A program made the translations under genes and the position numbers. DNA of 20,774 nt. Origin: a virus. The notes beneath the pieces are model-generated. The model was not told where the DNA came from. It ran no database searches and saw only the letters and a list, made by a program, of their open reading frames with translations. This document shows positions 5,820 through 13,504 of the stretch, piece by piece; positions within the stretch are counted from its first letter, which is position 1, and the number at the start of each line of letters is the position of its first letter. The stretch spans positions 1-20,774 of IMG/VR virus record IMGVR_UViG_3300049215_000306, one strand, 5' to 3'.

Positions 5820-7013
5820 ATGTACCGTACAGGCGTCAAAACACTCTTCGGCGTTCAGGCGATCATCAACCTGATCGTGGAAACGCCGGGCGGCGTCTTC
5901 CACGCGGACCCGAACGTCGACGAGCTCACAGCGACGACGCTGTATGAGATTTATCCGCAGACGGTGGAGGACAACTTCTTCCTCGCCGTCCCGGAGCTTG
6001 CGTACTTCCGGGACCACTGCCTCGTGCCGTTCGGCGGCGGGGCGTTCATGCAGGCGGTCTTCCGCTACGCGCCGATGATCGGCGGCTTCTACGCGCCCGG
6101 CTCGAGCTTCAACATCACGAAGCGCACGACGCTGGCCGCGTTGCAGTTCCTGCCGAAGTACCTCTACGTCAGCATCCCGGAGTACCTCGAGGAACTCTCG
6201 GTGCAGAACAAGGGGTCGAACGCGGTCGTGTCGATTCTCGACGCCGACATGCAGAACGGCATCGACACCGCGAACGCCATCACGGCAGTCGGCTTCGCGA
6301 ACTCCGGACAGGGCACGCGGTCGCTCGCGATCAACGGCTGGGTCGAGGCCATCAACGACGGCGTGACGCCTGGCTGGGACGGCAACGTCTACGCGAGCTA
6401 CGGCGGGCAGACCCGCAACGGCGCGGTCGGCTCGGCGCTGAACTCGATTCCGGTGTGGTGCGGCACGGCAGCCGGCGCGACGGGCGTCATTCAGTACTCG
6501 ACGCTCGAGGAAGGCTACCAGGACGCGTCGATCGGCAAGAAAGAACCGAACCTCGGCGTCGGGAACAAGGCGGTCATCGCGTTCGTGAAGGAGAAGATGC
6601 AGGTCCAACAGCGGTTCCAGCAAGAGCGGGATCCGGTGTGGGGCGTCATGGGCTTCCGCTTCAACAACGCGATGGTCCTGAAGTCGGACTACTTCCCGTC
6701 GTTGAAGTACGGCAAGAACGACCCGGTGCTCGGCAACTACAAGACGGGCACGGTCAACACGACCGGTCTGTCGCCGGACGCGGCGTCGAACTACCCAGCG
6801 AACACCGTCTGCACCATCGGCGAAGTGTTCAACTTCTACAACACCTTCGACTGGCTGTTCCGGGTCTCGGACACGGAGCAGTTCGGTTTCGGCTTCTCCG
6901 GCTTCGTGCCGGCGCAAAACAACACCCGCGTGGTCGGTCAGGTCAAGGCGATGATCAACGTCGAGTGCCTGTCGCCGAGGACGCAGAAGCAGTTCGTGGG
7001 CATCGGCGGCTAA
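5820..7013 (+). CDS. Major capsid protein (HK97-fold type, putative)
   Basis: I place the start at ATG 5820, with AGAGGA at 5807-5812 seven bases before it; a longer frame upstream lacks such a site and overlaps the scaffold. The product has 397 residues. Features typical of HK97-fold capsid proteins are an N-terminal arm, a segment ALQFLPKYLYVSIPEYLEEL (about 103-122), a helical part with NAVVSILDADMQNGIDTANA (about 134-153; spine-helix-like), then INGWVEAINDG (about 173-183) and YGGQTRNGAVGSALNSIPVW (about 194-213). This order, helix then GL..W..DG then YGG..R, recurs in phage capsid proteins. The C-terminal part has the VFNFYNTFDWLFRVSD and FGFSGFVPAQN strands of an axial domain. It would form the icosahedral shell. 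The position after the scaffold and before a decoration-like gene supports this. Confidence 0.85.
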   Translation: MYRTGVKTLFGVQAIINLIVETPGGVFHADPNVDELTATTLYEIYPQTVEDNFFLAVPELAYFRDHCLVPFGGGAFMQAVFRYAPMIGGFYAPGSSFNITKRTTLAALQFLPKYLYVSIPEYLEELSVQNKGSNAVVSILDADMQNGIDTANAITAVGFANSGQGTRSLAINGWVEAINDGVTPGWDGNVYASYGGQTRNGAVGSALNSIPVWCGTAAGATGVIQYSTLEEGYQDASIGKKEPNLGVGNKAVIAFVKEKMQVQQRFQQERDPVWGVMGFRFNNAMVLKSDYFPSLKYGKNDPVLGNYKTGTVNTTGLSPDAASNYPANTVCTIGEVFNFYNTFDWLFRVSDTEQFGFGFSGFVPAQNNTRVVGQVKAMINVECLSPRTQKQFVGIGG

Positions 7014-7043
7014 CCCGCCAGTTCAAACAGAGGGACAGACGCC

Positions 7044-7691
7044 ATGTCGATGGAACTGATTCAACGTATCGCGTCCGGCAACATCAACCAGGTCAACGAC
7101 TCGGTTGCTGGCGGCGGCGGCGGCAACATCGGTCCGCAGGTTGGGCTCGCGCCCGGCCAGCTGGGCAAAATCCTCGAGCTTGACGACAGCGAACTGATCT
7201 TCAACTCGGCCGTCGGCACCGTGCTGGGCGGCGGGTTCCGGTACGTTCAGTTGTCGGCGGGCTCGACGCCGAACCCAGTGGTCGGCCAGATCGTCTTCTG
7301 GGACGCCTTCGCGAACTCGGCGGACAACCTGTTCGTCGTGACCACGCTGGAAAACGGCACGGTCCCCGGCGCGCAGTACCCGGCGGGCATCGTGCTCTCG
7401 TCGACGTGGGGCGCCGGCAATTTCTCGATCATCCAGTGCTGGGGACCGACGTTCATCAAGTTCCGGGCGGCACTCACGCACGCGCCAGCGGGCATTGGCG
7501 AAGCGGTGTTCTGTGCGGCGGCTGGCGCGGGTGCCGACAACGGCTTCGCCGACACCATCGCGAATGCGAACCCGGCGACGTGGTCGGATTCGTCGCTGTT
7601 CCTGAACCGCTACCTCGGCCCGTCGATTCAGTTGCCGACGAACGGCGGTCTGAAGCTGGTCAACCTGCGACGCCTGAACGAGCGCGGGTAG
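7044..7691 (+). CDS. Probable capsid decoration / minor head protein
   Basis: This 215-residue protein follows the capsid gene with a good ribosome binding site (AGAGGGA, 8 bases before ATG). It is beta-rich. Blocks such as VGQIVFWDA (about 79-87), PAGIVLSSTWGAGNFSIIQCWGP (about 113-135, given here only as a description of the run from PAG to WGP) and TFIKFRAAL resemble small beta-barrel head proteins in which a glycine-rich turn precedes an aromatic/Gln strand. A Gly run (AGGGGGN, about 22-28) lies near the N-terminus and may be a flexible arm. The role is inferred from gene order and composition; a tail attachment role cannot be excluded. Confidence 0.55.
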   Translation: MSMELIQRIASGNINQVNDSVAGGGGGNIGPQVGLAPGQLGKILELDDSELIFNSAVGTVLGGGFRYVQLSAGSTPNPVVGQIVFWDAFANSADNLFVVTTLENGTVPGAQYPAGIVLSSTWGAGNFSIIQCWGPTFIKFRAALTHAPAGIGEAVFCAAAGAGADNGFADTIANANPATWSDSSLFLNRYLGPSIQLPTNGGLKLVNLRRLNERG

Positions 7692-7724
7692 TCGCTGATC
7701 GCAGTAGTAGAGGGAGACAGAGAC

Positions 7725-8513
7725 ATGCGTTTCAATACTCGAAAAATGGTTGCGATTGCCGCGGTTGTGGCGGCGACGGCGTTCGTATGCTGGCCGGTCC
7801 CGAAGCCGCCGAAGCCGTCAGCGTTCCCGATCGCGCAGTCGGTCGACCTGACGCCGCGGACGAGTTTCTTCGACAAGGTCCGTGGGATTCTGCACGCGCA
7901 GGGTTATTCCAACGCGAACCCGTACAACTACTGGGTACCGCCAGGCGCGTGTCAGGGCAGCACGGCCGGCACCCTGGGCGGCACGAACGGTCTGACGACG
8001 GCGGGCGCGTCGCTCACGGCAGTCAGCCAGGTCTCGACGACAGCCGCAGGCGGTCCGAACACCCATACGTTCGTGTGCAATATCACGCCGCCGAGCGTTG
8101 TGGTCACGTCCGGCACGGGTCTGCAGATCATCAGCGCCGACTTTATGTATGGCGTGCAGACGACGACGCTCGGCACGCAGGCCTGTGTGCCTGCGTCCGG
8201 TACATGGAACGGCGCGACGGTCTTCTCAACGATCACGTATCCGACGCCAGGCGCCGGCGAAACGCCGTCGACGGTTACGCCCGTGCGGGCGGATTCAGGA
8301 ACACAGGTCCAGTTGCCGGTGTGCGCGTCGGCGAACATCGCAACGACGACCGCGGGGGCCTTCGTGAGCCAGCGGTTCACGCCGGCGACCGGCACGTTGC
8401 CGTTCGCGACTGACCTGAAACAGTTACTCTTGACCGTGGCGCTGTTGAATACGACGACCTCGGCGACCATCACGAACACACCGGGCGTTCTGGTTCGATA
8501 TCAGAGCCAGTAG
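7725..8513 (+). CDS. Structural-region protein with N-terminal hydrophobic/signal-like segment
   Basis: This 262-residue protein begins with AGGGAG eight bases before ATG 7725. The first 22 residues (MRFNTRKMVAIAAVVAATAF) have a basic n-region followed by a hydrophobic stretch, then a Cys-Trp-Pro-Val and a Pro/Lys-rich segment. This looks like a signal anchor or signal peptide, without a good cleavage site that I can point to. The remainder is Thr/Gly/Ser/Val-rich and beta-prone, with several cysteines (for example ACQGS, FVCN, ACVPAS, VCAS), consistent with an extracellular or virion beta-domain. It lies between head and tail-connector genes, so a virion location is possible. An export signal on a virion gene is odd. 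No family is recognised. Confidence 0.65.
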   Translation: MRFNTRKMVAIAAVVAATAFVCWPVPKPPKPSAFPIAQSVDLTPRTSFFDKVRGILHAQGYSNANPYNYWVPPGACQGSTAGTLGGTNGLTTAGASLTAVSQVSTTAAGGPNTHTFVCNITPPSVVVTSGTGLQIISADFMYGVQTTTLGTQACVPASGTWNGATVFSTITYPTPGAGETPSTVTPVRADSGTQVQLPVCASANIATTTAGAFVSQRFTPATGTLPFATDLKQLLLTVALLNTTTSATITNTPGVLVRYQSQ

Positions 8514-8522
8514 GAGTCAGCG

Positions 8523-8939
8523 ATGTCACTTCGCCCGTTCAACGGCTACCCCGATTCGTGGGGTTCGAAAAAGGTCACGCTCTTTCCGCACGCTGGGCCA
8601 GCGAGCTACACGCAGGTCACCAACGGCGGACCGCCGGTTACTGGGGGCGACGTTGTCCAGGCGGTTGAAGGCGGACTGAAGAACCTCGACTTCCTGTCCG
8701 ATGGCGTCAGCGACGACGGCCGGTTCCGGGTCGAAGCGATTCCGGTCACGTCGTCCGTCACCGGCATCAACTCGAGTTCGTTGAGCGGCATCCCGGCGAC
8801 CACGTATCGACTCCGCTGGATCGCGACGTTCACTGGGGCGTTCGGCGGACAGGCGCAAACAGCCAATACTGAAGTCGTGGCCGCGACGAACCTGTCGACC
8901 GTGACGGTCCGCCTGCAGGGCTTCGGCGTTTCGTCGTAG
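8523..8939 (+). CDS. Small beta-rich structural protein, unknown function
   Basis: This 138-residue protein has an AGGAG at 8512-8516 that overlaps the previous stop, and ATG at 8523. The sequence is beta-prone and Gly/Thr/Val-rich with no cysteine, for example TQVTNGGPPVTGGDVVQAVEGG and later TYRLRWIATFTGAFGGQ, NTEVVAATNLSTVTVRL. The pattern of a short strand-rich protein between capsid and adaptor genes fits a head-completion or tail-associated component. I do not recognise a family. Confidence 0.6.
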   Translation: MSLRPFNGYPDSWGSKKVTLFPHAGPASYTQVTNGGPPVTGGDVVQAVEGGLKNLDFLSDGVSDDGRFRVEAIPVTSSVTGINSSSLSGIPATTYRLRWIATFTGAFGGQAQTANTEVVAATNLSTVTVRLQGFGVSS

Positions 8940-8945
8940 ACGGGT

Positions 8946-8961
8946 CCGGAGCGTTCTCCGG
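8946..8961 (+). other. Small perfect hairpin in the intergenic gap
   Basis: CCGGAG (8946-8951) pairs with CTCCGG (8956-8961) around CGTT, just before the AGGAGG (8965-8970) used by the next gene. There is no T tract, so it is not a terminator. It may stabilise or mask the start region. Confidence 0.35.
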
Positions 8962-8981
8962 GATAGGAGGACAACGGACTC

Positions 8982-10019
8982 GTGGCCTTCGCAGACCTCG
9001 CTTCAGAAGTCGCTGGCGTGATTCCCGGGGCTCCACCGATGCTGGTGGAGACCTGGGTCCGTCGCGCATGGCGGCGCATCCGGGACAAGCGGGTCTGGTC
9101 CTTCCTGACGACCGACGACTCGGTCGTGTGCCCGGCTCAGATCACGGCGGGCACGCTCAGCATCACCCAGTTCAACAACGTCGTGACTGCCGACGCGACG
9201 GCGTCTGCGGCGTTGTTGGCCGTCGGAACCCTGATCGAAACGCCGTTCCAGTGCCTCTCGCTGCGGTTCGGCGGGCTGGGGAACACGTCGCAGATTTACA
9301 ACATCGTCAGCGTCGACCAGACGAACCCCGCGGCGATCGTCATCACGCTGAACCGTGTCATCGTCGAAGCGACGAACGCCGCGTCGACGTATCAGTGCTA
9401 CCGGCCGTACGTGGCGGCACCGGTCTCAGACTTCCTTCGCTGGATCTCGTTCGTCGACATGGTGAACGGCTGGCAGCTGGCGGGCGACTTCAAGAGTTCA
9501 TTCTTCGACCAGATGGACCCGCAGCGTCAGAGCTTCGGGCAGGCGTACAACCTCGGGTACTATAAGGACTCGGACGACAACCCGTCGAACCAGACACCCG
9601 TGCCGATTTACGAACTGTGGCCGGGTCCGACCGACGGGCAGACGTTCTACGTGCGGTACCGACGGCAGGGGACCGACTTCGCGAAGCCCACTGACACGCA
9701 GCCGCAAATCATCCCGGATGAATTGATCGTGCAGTACGCGCTGGCGTACCACGCGTACCCGTGGGCGCGCGTCAACGCGGGGCGATTCGCGGCACTGCAG
9801 AAGGTGAACTGGAACGCAGCCATCGCCGACGCGATGAAGATTATCCACGGGGTTCCGGGCGGGTCGGTGGGTATCTTGCAGGACGCCTGCAGGCAGGACG
9901 ATAATCAGACCGTGCAGTCGATTCTGAAGCGCGGGCACGGGCTCCGGCAGGGCAAAGGCGCGTTCCCGTACCCGGTCGACGCGAACTTCATTCAGAGTCA
10001 CTTGGTTCCGTTGCGATAG
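8982..10019 (+). CDS. Head-tail adaptor/connector-like protein (putative)
   Basis: This 345-residue protein starts at GTG 8982, with AGGAGG 11 bases upstream. Its first part (MAFADLASEVAGVIPGAPPM, then VETWVRRAWRRIRDKRVWSF) has the helical opening followed by a beta strand that is common in phage head-tail adaptor proteins, which bridge portal and tail. The middle is beta-rich, with DNA-facing or subunit-interface-like strands (QIYNIVSVDQ). Late in the sequence, VPIYELWPGPTDGQTFYVRYRRQG (described from VPI to RQG) is similar to segments seen in connector proteins, followed by a helical end. The exact family cannot be fixed by eye; gene order supports a connector role. Confidence 0.6.
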   Translation: MAFADLASEVAGVIPGAPPMLVETWVRRAWRRIRDKRVWSFLTTDDSVVCPAQITAGTLSITQFNNVVTADATASAALLAVGTLIETPFQCLSLRFGGLGNTSQIYNIVSVDQTNPAAIVITLNRVIVEATNAASTYQCYRPYVAAPVSDFLRWISFVDMVNGWQLAGDFKSSFFDQMDPQRQSFGQAYNLGYYKDSDDNPSNQTPVPIYELWPGPTDGQTFYVRYRRQGTDFAKPTDTQPQIIPDELIVQYALAYHAYPWARVNAGRFAALQKVNWNAAIADAMKIIHGVPGGSVGILQDACRQDDNQTVQSILKRGHGLRQGKGAFPYPVDANFIQSHLVPLR

Positions 10020-10028
10020 GAGAACGAC

Positions 10029-10286
10029 ATGGCTCGAGGCAAGGCGGTCAACACGCAGATGGATTCGAAGTCGATCTCGACGAGCGGTGGGAAGAGTGCG
10101 TGCGACTATTATCCGCACGCGCCGTTCACCGAGCGCGCAGCGAAGGGGGTCGTGCCGTTGAAGATCATGGACGACACGCTGGGGAAGGCTGGCCGAGGAC
10201 CAACGCCGACGCAGACGGCTGGTCGGGAGTCTCGAGCCCCGCGTCCGGGGACGATGCAGCGCGGCTTCGGGAAATCCGACGAGTAA
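10029..10286 (+). CDS. Small basic hydrophilic protein, unknown
   Basis: This 85-residue protein has AGGAG at 10018-10022 overlapping the previous stop. It is hydrophilic and mostly disordered in appearance, with MARGKAVNTQMDSKSISTSG at the start and a Thr/Arg/Pro/Gly-rich tail (GKAGRGPTPTQTAGRESRAP). No motif is recognised. Its stop overlaps the ATG of the next gene (TAATG), so the two are probably translated together. Confidence 0.6.
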   Translation: MARGKAVNTQMDSKSISTSGGKSACDYYPHAPFTERAAKGVVPLKIMDDTLGKAGRGPTPTQTAGRESRAPRPGTMQRGFGKSDE

Positions 10287-10498
10287 TGAAGCTGCCGACT
10301 TTGAGCGATCAAGCCAAGTGGATGCTGAAGGGGGCAGGCTACGCGCTCGCGGGCGTGCTCGTCGTGGCGTTGGTGATCGGCGGGTGGATCGTCTACATCC
10401 GTTCACTACACGGGCAGATGGCGTACGAGTACATCCTGCAGGTCCAACAGGCGCAACAACAGCAGCAAAAGGTGATCACGCCGCCTGCGAAGCCGTAG
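10286..10498 (+). CDS. Small single-pass membrane protein, unknown
   Basis: The ATG at 10286 shares a base with the preceding stop. The 70-residue product has a hydrophilic N-terminus (about 1-15), a transmembrane helix (about 17-38, GYALAGVLVVALVIGGWIVY), and a Gln-rich segment (QVQQAQQQQQKV) before a Pro-ending tail. A longer frame upstream is a shadow of the preceding gene. Small membrane proteins in morphogenesis operons can be holin- or spanin-like, or can be virion components active at DNA entry, but no diagnostic feature is seen here. Topology is probably N-in, from the positive charge of Lys11 and Lys15. Confidence 0.6.
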   Translation: MKLPTLSDQAKWMLKGAGYALAGVLVVALVIGGWIVYIRSLHGQMAYEYILQVQQAQQQQQKVITPPAKP

Positions 10499-10513
10499 TC
10501 GGCTGACCAGGAC

Positions 10514-11701
10514 ATGATCCTTTTCCTCGACTCCGCGAACCACTACACGACGGCTCAGATCGGGTCGAAGTACGACACCGCGTCGAACGCGACGGTCGTG
10601 CCGGGGCAGGGGCGGATCGGGTCAGCGGCACTCTTCTTCGACACCGCCCTCACCGCCAAGGTCATCAAGAACCTGACGCCGTCGGCCTTCGGGGCCGGCG
10701 GAAACGTCTTCACGCACGGCTTCGCGTTCAAGCCAGTCACGATTCCAGGCACCTACACGATTGCGATCCTCGCGATGTCGGCGGGCTTGAACATCAGCCT
10801 GCAGGTCACCGGGACCGGCCAGTTGCAGATTGTGCGCTCGGACACCGGAGCCATCGTCGCGATCTCGCCCGCCCAGACGCTTCGGGCAGGCATCGGTCAG
10901 TACCTCGAGTGGCAGTGGAACAGTAACAACGGCAGCGGGGCGGGTTCGGCCATTATCCGGGTGAACCAGTCGGTCGTCGCCCAGGCGACGTTCCCGACGC
11001 TCGCGAACACGTACACGTCGGTCCAGTTCGGGCCGTCCGGGGCTCAGGCGGGCACGTTCTACGTCTGTGACGTCTACGTCCTCGATGGGAACGCGACGCT
11101 GCCTGTGGGCGGGATTACGCGGGCCGACGGCACGGTGACGACACTGTCGGACTTCCTCGGGAATATGAGCGTCCAGGCGCTGTTGCCGACGGCGGACGGC
11201 CTGAACCTCACCACGGGCAATACGCCGTGGACGCCGGCGCTGTCGCAGCCGACGAACTACACGCAGGTCAACAGCCGGTCTCCGGTCGACGGCAGCGGGG
11301 CGGCGTTCAACCTTGGACCGACGGCGGGCATGAGAGACGCGTACGTCTTCCGGCATCCGATGGCTGGCACGACGATTCCGGGCGGGGGACCGTGGGGGTA
11401 TTTCGTGGACGGCACACCCTGGCCGCTGTACGGCGTGCAGTGGGTGGCTCGCGCGCGGGCGAACGCGGCCGGCGTGAACCTCGCCCGGCTGGTCCGGAAG
11501 ATTGTGACGGGCACGTTCGCGGGCGACTCGCTGAGTCAAGGCACGAACGTCGCAGTGACCAACGGCACGACGAAGGCGTATCTCGAGGCACTGAGCGCCG
11601 ACCCGACGAACGCCAACGCGCCGTGGAACCTCGCGAACCTGTCGCTACTCACGGATCAGAGTCTGCCGGGCAACGTCGAGCTCGGCGTGGTGAAGGTGTA
11701 G
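10514..11701 (+). CDS. Virion protein with lectin-like (LamG/ConA-type) N-terminal domain
   Basis: This 395-residue protein begins at ATG 10514. Residues about 1-190 have the look of a concanavalin/LamG-like jelly roll: LFLDSANHY at the start, GRIGSAALFF (33-42), FTHGFAFKP (65-73), then TGTGQLQIVRS and GQYLEWQWN (128-136), followed by IIRVNQSVV. Such domains occur in phage tail and virion proteins and can bind sugars. The later half is beta-rich and includes an AMAGTTIPGGGPWGYFVDG-type region (about 286-305). A host-binding or structural role is plausible. The ribosome binding site is weak (AGGA close to the ATG), so translation may depend on coupling to the gene 15 bases upstream. Confidence 0.55.
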   Translation: MILFLDSANHYTTAQIGSKYDTASNATVVPGQGRIGSAALFFDTALTAKVIKNLTPSAFGAGGNVFTHGFAFKPVTIPGTYTIAILAMSAGLNISLQVTGTGQLQIVRSDTGAIVAISPAQTLRAGIGQYLEWQWNSNNGSGAGSAIIRVNQSVVAQATFPTLANTYTSVQFGPSGAQAGTFYVCDVYVLDGNATLPVGGITRADGTVTTLSDFLGNMSVQALLPTADGLNLTTGNTPWTPALSQPTNYTQVNSRSPVDGSGAAFNLGPTAGMRDAYVFRHPMAGTTIPGGGPWGYFVDGTPWPLYGVQWVARARANAAGVNLARLVRKIVTGTFAGDSLSQGTNVAVTNGTTKAYLEALSADPTNANAPWNLANLSLLTDQSLPGNVELGVVKV

Positions 11702-11704
11702 CCG

Positions 11705-13504
11705 ATGTCGTGCGGTACGCCCCCACTCGTCGGCCCCCTGACCGCGCCGTTCACGTTCAGCAACTTCATCATCGGGAACGCGGGGCTGTCGTCGGCCTTC
11801 TTCCAGTTCGATTCGAACGACTTCTTCGGGAACGGGTTGTTCGACGACAACACGACCGTCACGGCGTTCGGGAACGCGTATGCGTGTCCGCCGTCCGCGC
11901 CGGCGCTGCAGTTGGTCTCCCGCAACCGGGTCGTCTGTGCCGCGCCGTTTCTCGGCAGCCTGACCAACCTCATTATCGGCATCGGCACGACCTGGACCGG
12001 CAAGGTCTTCATCGTCAACGGCGCGGGGATCCCGCTGCAGGCGGATCAGGTCGCCGCCGAATACCTGCTCGATTACGACCTGCAGTTCGGGAACGCGCCG
12101 ACGTGCGATGGCTGGCAGCCGCCGACCGGGGAATGCGGCGTGCCCGGGCAGTCGGTGTGCTACCCGCTGTCGCAGGCGATTCTCGACGTCGCGTCGCGGC
12201 TCAGCGACCTGAACCTCGTGCACTGGACGTCGGCGGAAATTCAGCGGTACCTCGTCGAAGCTCTGCGGACGTACAACGCGTTCACCCAGACGTACCGGAA
12301 CCGGTCGACGTTCACGACGGCGCTCGCAGCGGCGTTCTATGACATGCCGACGGTGATCCCGGCGCTTCGGTCGTACAACGTCACCGACCGAGACCTCGTG
12401 CTCGACATTCAATACGCGCTGATGGAGCCGCCGAATAACAGCGCCTGGTCTGGCACGTCGATGTTCAACTTCAACGAGGTCGTCGGGGCGATCCAGCGAC
12501 GGGCGGATCAGTTCGTCCGGACCACCGGCTGCGTCGTCACGCTGGCGAACCTGTCGGTCACGCCGGACGCGAACGGACGGGTCACTATCCCGTCGAACGT
12601 GATCACGATTCGTCGGGCGGCGTGGGTCATGGCGGACGGCACGGTGATCCCGCTGAACCGCGATGACGAGTGGTCGCTGCAGCACTACCGTCGGGACTGG
12701 CAGACGCCACAGAACCCCGCGACGGACCGCTGGCCGACGATCTACTCGACCGGTGTCGAACCACCGTTGTCGGTGCAGCTGGGTCCACCACCGAGCGCGA
12801 CGGGCACGCTGTCGCTGCTGGCTGTCGTGCTGTCGGCGACGTTCAACCCGGCGGTGCAGGCGACGTTGCTCGGTGTGCCGGACGACTGGTCGTGGGTGAT
12901 CAAGTGGGGGGCGCTCGCGGATCTCTTCGGCATGTCGGGGCTGTCGTACGACCCGGCCCGCGCGAAGCACTGTCAGGAACGCTGGGAACAGGGGCTGGAA
13001 CTCGCCACGCAGGCGTCGGTGCTGCTCGATGGCTTCGTGTCCAGCATCCCGGTCAACATCGACAGCGTCAACGACCTCGACCAGTTTGCCCGGTTGTGGC
13101 AGACCGCGACGGGCACGCCGGCGCGGTTGTTGGAGACGGCCCAGAACATCGTCGGGCTGGCACCGCCCCCTGACGACAACAACGGTCCTGGGTACGTCAT
13201 CACCGTCGACGTCGTGGCGAACATGCCGGTGCCCGTCAACCCGACCGACTGTATCAACCTCGGCATCGACGACTCGGTGCTCGACACCATCTACGACTAC
13301 GCGCAGTATCTGGCGATGGTCAAAGAGGGCGGTGCCCAGCTGAACACGGCGGTCCAGCTGCTCGAGCGGTTTATGAAGGCGTGCGGCGTGACCATGAAGC
13401 TCGACCAAGCGCAGACGCCGAACCGAGGGGCGATCCTGCAGCAGACCGTGCAGGACGTCCGGGAGAAGCCGCGGGTGCTGCCGCCGGAGCAGACGACGTC
13501 GTGA
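11705..13504 (+). CDS. Large adaptor/tail structural protein with cysteine-containing N-terminal domain (putative)
   Basis: This 599-residue protein shows two parts. Residues about 1-125 form a beta-rich domain with a possible strand core (TNLIIGIGTTWTGKVFIVNG) and cysteines near residues 3, 60 and 78. After a short Cys-rich linker (CDGWQPPTGECGVPGQSVCY, about 136-155), residues about 155-250 look like a connector helix bundle: DVASRLSDLNLVHWTSAEIQ then RYLVEALRTYNAFTQTYRNR, then a strand with FYDMPTVIPALR. This pattern resembles the adaptor proteins of several phages. The C-terminal third is helical and has a run with QATLLGVPDDWSWVIKWGAL. Its stop overlaps the GTG of the next gene. It probably acts in connecting tail and head, but this is inference from pattern. 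Confidence 0.55.
   Translation: MSCGTPPLVGPLTAPFTFSNFIIGNAGLSSAFFQFDSNDFFGNGLFDDNTTVTAFGNAYACPPSAPALQLVSRNRVVCAAPFLGSLTNLIIGIGTTWTGKVFIVNGAGIPLQADQVAAEYLLDYDLQFGNAPTCDGWQPPTGECGVPGQSVCYPLSQAILDVASRLSDLNLVHWTSAEIQRYLVEALRTYNAFTQTYRNRSTFTTALAAAFYDMPTVIPALRSYNVTDRDLVLDIQYALMEPPNNSAWSGTSMFNFNEVVGAIQRRADQFVRTTGCVVTLANLSVTPDANGRVTIPSNVITIRRAAWVMADGTVIPLNRDDEWSLQHYRRDWQTPQNPATDRWPTIYSTGVEPPLSVQLGPPPSATGTLSLLAVVLSATFNPAVQATLLGVPDDWSWVIKWGALADLFGMSGLSYDPARAKHCQERWEQGLELATQASVLLDGFVSSIPVNIDSVNDLDQFARLWQTATGTPARLLETAQNIVGLAPPPDDNNGPGYVITVDVVANMPVPVNPTDCINLGIDDSVLDTIYDYAQYLAMVKEGGAQLNTAVQLLERFMKACGVTMKLDQAQTPNRGAILQQTVQDVREKPRVLPPEQTTS

Noticed and set aside
8946-8961. A terminator between 8939 and 8982
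   Set aside because: A six-bp stem without a T tract, and it is followed at once by a strong ribosome binding site.
11645-13408. A 587-codon minus-strand frame
   Set aside because: It has the same shadow character as the other antisense frames, being Arg-rich and fully inside the gene at 11705.
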